DNA of 29,719 nt from a virus: positions 1 to 29,719 of the IMG/VR virus record IMGVR_UViG_3300017739_000067; one strand, 5' to 3'. A model generated the notes under the pieces. That model was not told the DNA's origin. It worked only from the letters and a program-made list of their open reading frames with translations, and did not search any database. Each line of letters begins with the position of its first letter. The first letter of the stretch is position 1. Positions 28,273 to 29,719 of the stretch are shown piece after piece. The position numbers and the translations under genes were made by a program.

Positions 28273-28559
28273 TGTTAAGACATATGGAGTATATGAGAAT
28301 GAAAAGAAAACAAGCTATGGAACAATCCGATAACTTAGAATTAGAGGATATGGTCAATCATCCTGTTCATTACAATAAGGCAGGTATCGAAACTATTGAT
28401 GCCATTGGTGCTGCAACTAATGAAGGATTTAAATATTATTTACAAGGTAATATACTAAAGTATATATGGAGATACGAATATAAGAATGGTGTTGAAGACT
28501 TAGAAAAGGCACGATGGTATCTAAATAAACTTATAGAGGTCTACGATGATAAGAGTTAA
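28272..28559 (+). CDS. DUF3310 protein (T7 gp1.7-like)
   Basis: A 95-residue protein starting in the TAATG overlap. It carries the full DUF3310 pattern: VNHPVHYNKAGIETIDAI, YLQGNILKYIWRYEYKNG and VEDLEKARWYLNKLI. The family includes T7 gp1.7, reported to phosphorylate thymidine nucleotides, so a nucleotide-kinase role is possible. It lies directly before the ribonucleotide reductase region, consistent with dNTP supply. The first 25 residues are a basic extension before the domain. Confidence 0.85.
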   Translation: MLRHMEYMRMKRKQAMEQSDNLELEDMVNHPVHYNKAGIETIDAIGAATNEGFKYYLQGNILKYIWRYEYKNGVEDLEKARWYLNKLIEVYDDKS

Positions 28560-28707
28560 AATTATGATTACTCTACAGGTAGACCCTGAAGATTATCCCA
28601 TACCTTCAGATGGGGATGTTACTGAAGATTTTGAAGACTATATGAATGAATTATTTCACGATTTAGAAGGTGTTAAAGTTAAAAACATGAAAGTATTACA
28701 GGAGTAG
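28546..28707 (+). CDS. Small conserved protein before RNR
   Basis: A 53-residue protein from the ATG at 28546 (GAGG 7 nt upstream), overlapping the DUF3310 stop by 14 nt. It reads MIRVKIMITLQVDPEDYPIP, then an acidic helix and VKVKNMKVLQE, a strand-turn-helix-strand layout. The VxVDPExYPxP segment recurs in short phage proteins next to replication genes, from memory. Function is unknown. Confidence 0.68.
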   Translation: MIRVKIMITLQVDPEDYPIPSDGDVTEDFEDYMNELFHDLEGVKVKNMKVLQE

Positions 28708-28710
28708 AAA

Positions 28711-29719
28711 ATGTTAAGTAATTATTTACCAACTGATTATCAGAACTTCATAGCATTGTCTCGCTATGCAAGGTGGAAAGACGAGGAGCAACGTAGAGAA
28801 AATTGGGGAGAAACTGTAGACAGATACTTTCAGTATATGGATAATCACCTTAACAAAAACTATAATTATAGTATAACTAAGGCATTAAAAGAAAAGATGA
28901 CTAATCAGATAATCAATCTAGGTGTTATGCCTAGTATGAGAGCATTGATGACATCAGGACCTGCATTAGATAGATGCCACGTAGGTGGTTACAACTGTAG
29001 CTATATACCTGTAGATAGTCCACGTTCATTTGATGAATGTATGTATATACTTATGTGTGGCACAGGTGTTGGCTTCTCTGTAGAACGTGAGAACGTAGAC
29101 AAACTACCTGTAGTTAATGAACACTTTGAAGACAGCACTACTATCATCACTGTTGGTGACAGCAGACCCGGATGGGCAAAAGCATTGAGAGAACTTATAG
29201 CTATGTTATATGTAGGACAAGTTCCTACTTGGGATGTATCACAGGTTAGACCTGCAGGTGCTAGATTAAAAACCTTTGGTGGTAGAGCATCAGGACCTGC
29301 ACCATTAGTTGAATTATTTCATTTCTGTATACAAAAGTTCAAGGGTGCTAAAGGTAGAAGATTATTTCCTATTGAGTGCCATGATATTATGTGTAAGATA
29401 GGTGAAGTTGTAGTTGTTGGTGGTGTACGTAGGTCTGCACTTATATCGCTATCTAATTTAGGTGATGATCAAATGCGTCATGCTAAGTCAGGACAATGGT
29501 GGGAGAACGAAGGTCAGAGAGCATTAGCCAATAACTCTGTAGCATTCAAAGGTAAGCCTGAAATGGGTACGTTTATGCGAGAATGGACATCACTATACGA
29601 GTCTAAGTCAGGAGAACGTGGTATATTTAATAGACAGGCAGCTAAAGTAAAAGCATTAGAGAATGGTAAAAGAGATGCCGATTACTATTTTGGTTGTAAT
29701 CCATGTAGTGAGATTATAC
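28711..29719 (+). CDS. Class II (B12-dependent) ribonucleotide reductase, 3' end cut
   Basis: An open frame from the ATG at 28711 (AGGAGTAGAAA upstream) to the right edge, 336 codons. It reduces ribonucleotides to deoxyribonucleotides. The N-terminal half matches the monomeric adenosylcobalamin-dependent RTP-reductase type: YARWKDEEQRRENWGETVDR, the region NCSYIPVDSPRSFDECMYIL and MCGTGVGFSVER with an active-site cysteine, VRPAGARLKTFGGRASGPAP, VVVGGVRRSALISL and GCNPCSEI. No small subunit is needed for this class; it needs host or environmental cobalamin. Such enzymes are common in marine podophages. The catalytic C-terminal cysteines lie beyond the window. Confidence 0.93.
   Translation, partial: MLSNYLPTDYQNFIALSRYARWKDEEQRRENWGETVDRYFQYMDNHLNKNYNYSITKALKEKMTNQIINLGVMPSMRALMTSGPALDRCHVGGYNCSYIPVDSPRSFDECMYILMCGTGVGFSVERENVDKLPVVNEHFEDSTTIITVGDSRPGWAKALRELIAMLYVGQVPTWDVSQVRPAGARLKTFGGRASGPAPLVELFHFCIQKFKGAKGRRLFPIECHDIMCKIGEVVVVGGVRRSALISLSNLGDDQMRHAKSGQWWENEGQRALANNSVAFKGKPEMGTFMREWTSLYESKSGERGIFNRQAAKVKALENGKRDADYYFGCNPCSEII

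Overview
The window is an internal piece of a tailed-phage genome, AT-rich and very densely packed, with most genes overlapping by ATGA or TAATG junctions. The gene set points to a marine podovirus of the HMO-2011-like type infecting an AT-rich alphaproteobacterium (SAR116/SAR11-like). The main clue is a family A DNA polymerase with a DnaJ-like zinc-finger insertion. A T7-type portal/terminase set, a B12-dependent ribonucleotide reductase and many small marine-phage proteins agree with this. The host assignment is inference; no taxonomic search was possible. No tRNA, CRISPR array or insertion sequence was seen.

Layout: two divergent arms leave a non-coding control region at about 11.5-13.0 kb. 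The left arm (1-11,512, minus strand) is the late/structural arm. Reading leftward from its promoter it has small proteins, a run of very basic Lys/Gly-rich proteins (one with LysM), and small structural or membrane proteins. Next come a lysis segment (holin, NifU-like Fe-S protein, T4-type lysozyme), terminase small subunit, an HTH protein, terminase large subunit, portal, and a structural protein cut by the left edge. A second consensus promoter lies just before the lysozyme.

The control region (11,513-12,974) carries a consensus leftward promoter, direct repeats and hairpins. It also has a rightward promoter feeding a GC-enriched, hairpin-rich tract of about 420 nt that looks like a structured non-coding RNA, then a consensus rightward promoter for the early genes.

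The right arm (12,975-29,719, plus strand) begins with about 23 mostly tiny uncharacterised genes, including several microproteins and a tandem paralog pair, with an orphan C5 DNA methyltransferase among them. It continues with an ADP-ribosylglycohydrolase, a tyrosine recombinase, and a replication block: primase, separate DnaB-like helicase, DNA polymerase, a probable ssDNA-binding protein with its own promoter, a PD-(D/E)XK exonuclease, a T7 endonuclease I-like resolvase and a DUF3310 protein. A class II ribonucleotide reductase is cut by the right edge. The promoters are all sigma70-like and no phage RNA polymerase gene is visible here, which suggests use of host RNA polymerase.

Most unusual items: the candidate structured RNA; a 37-residue metallothionein-like peptide with eight cysteines; a DUF1289-like Cys4 protein and a NifU-like protein in the same late operon, making three metal-binding proteins; a lysozyme whose catalytic Asp position is Cys; and the phage-borne ADP-ribosylhydrolase.
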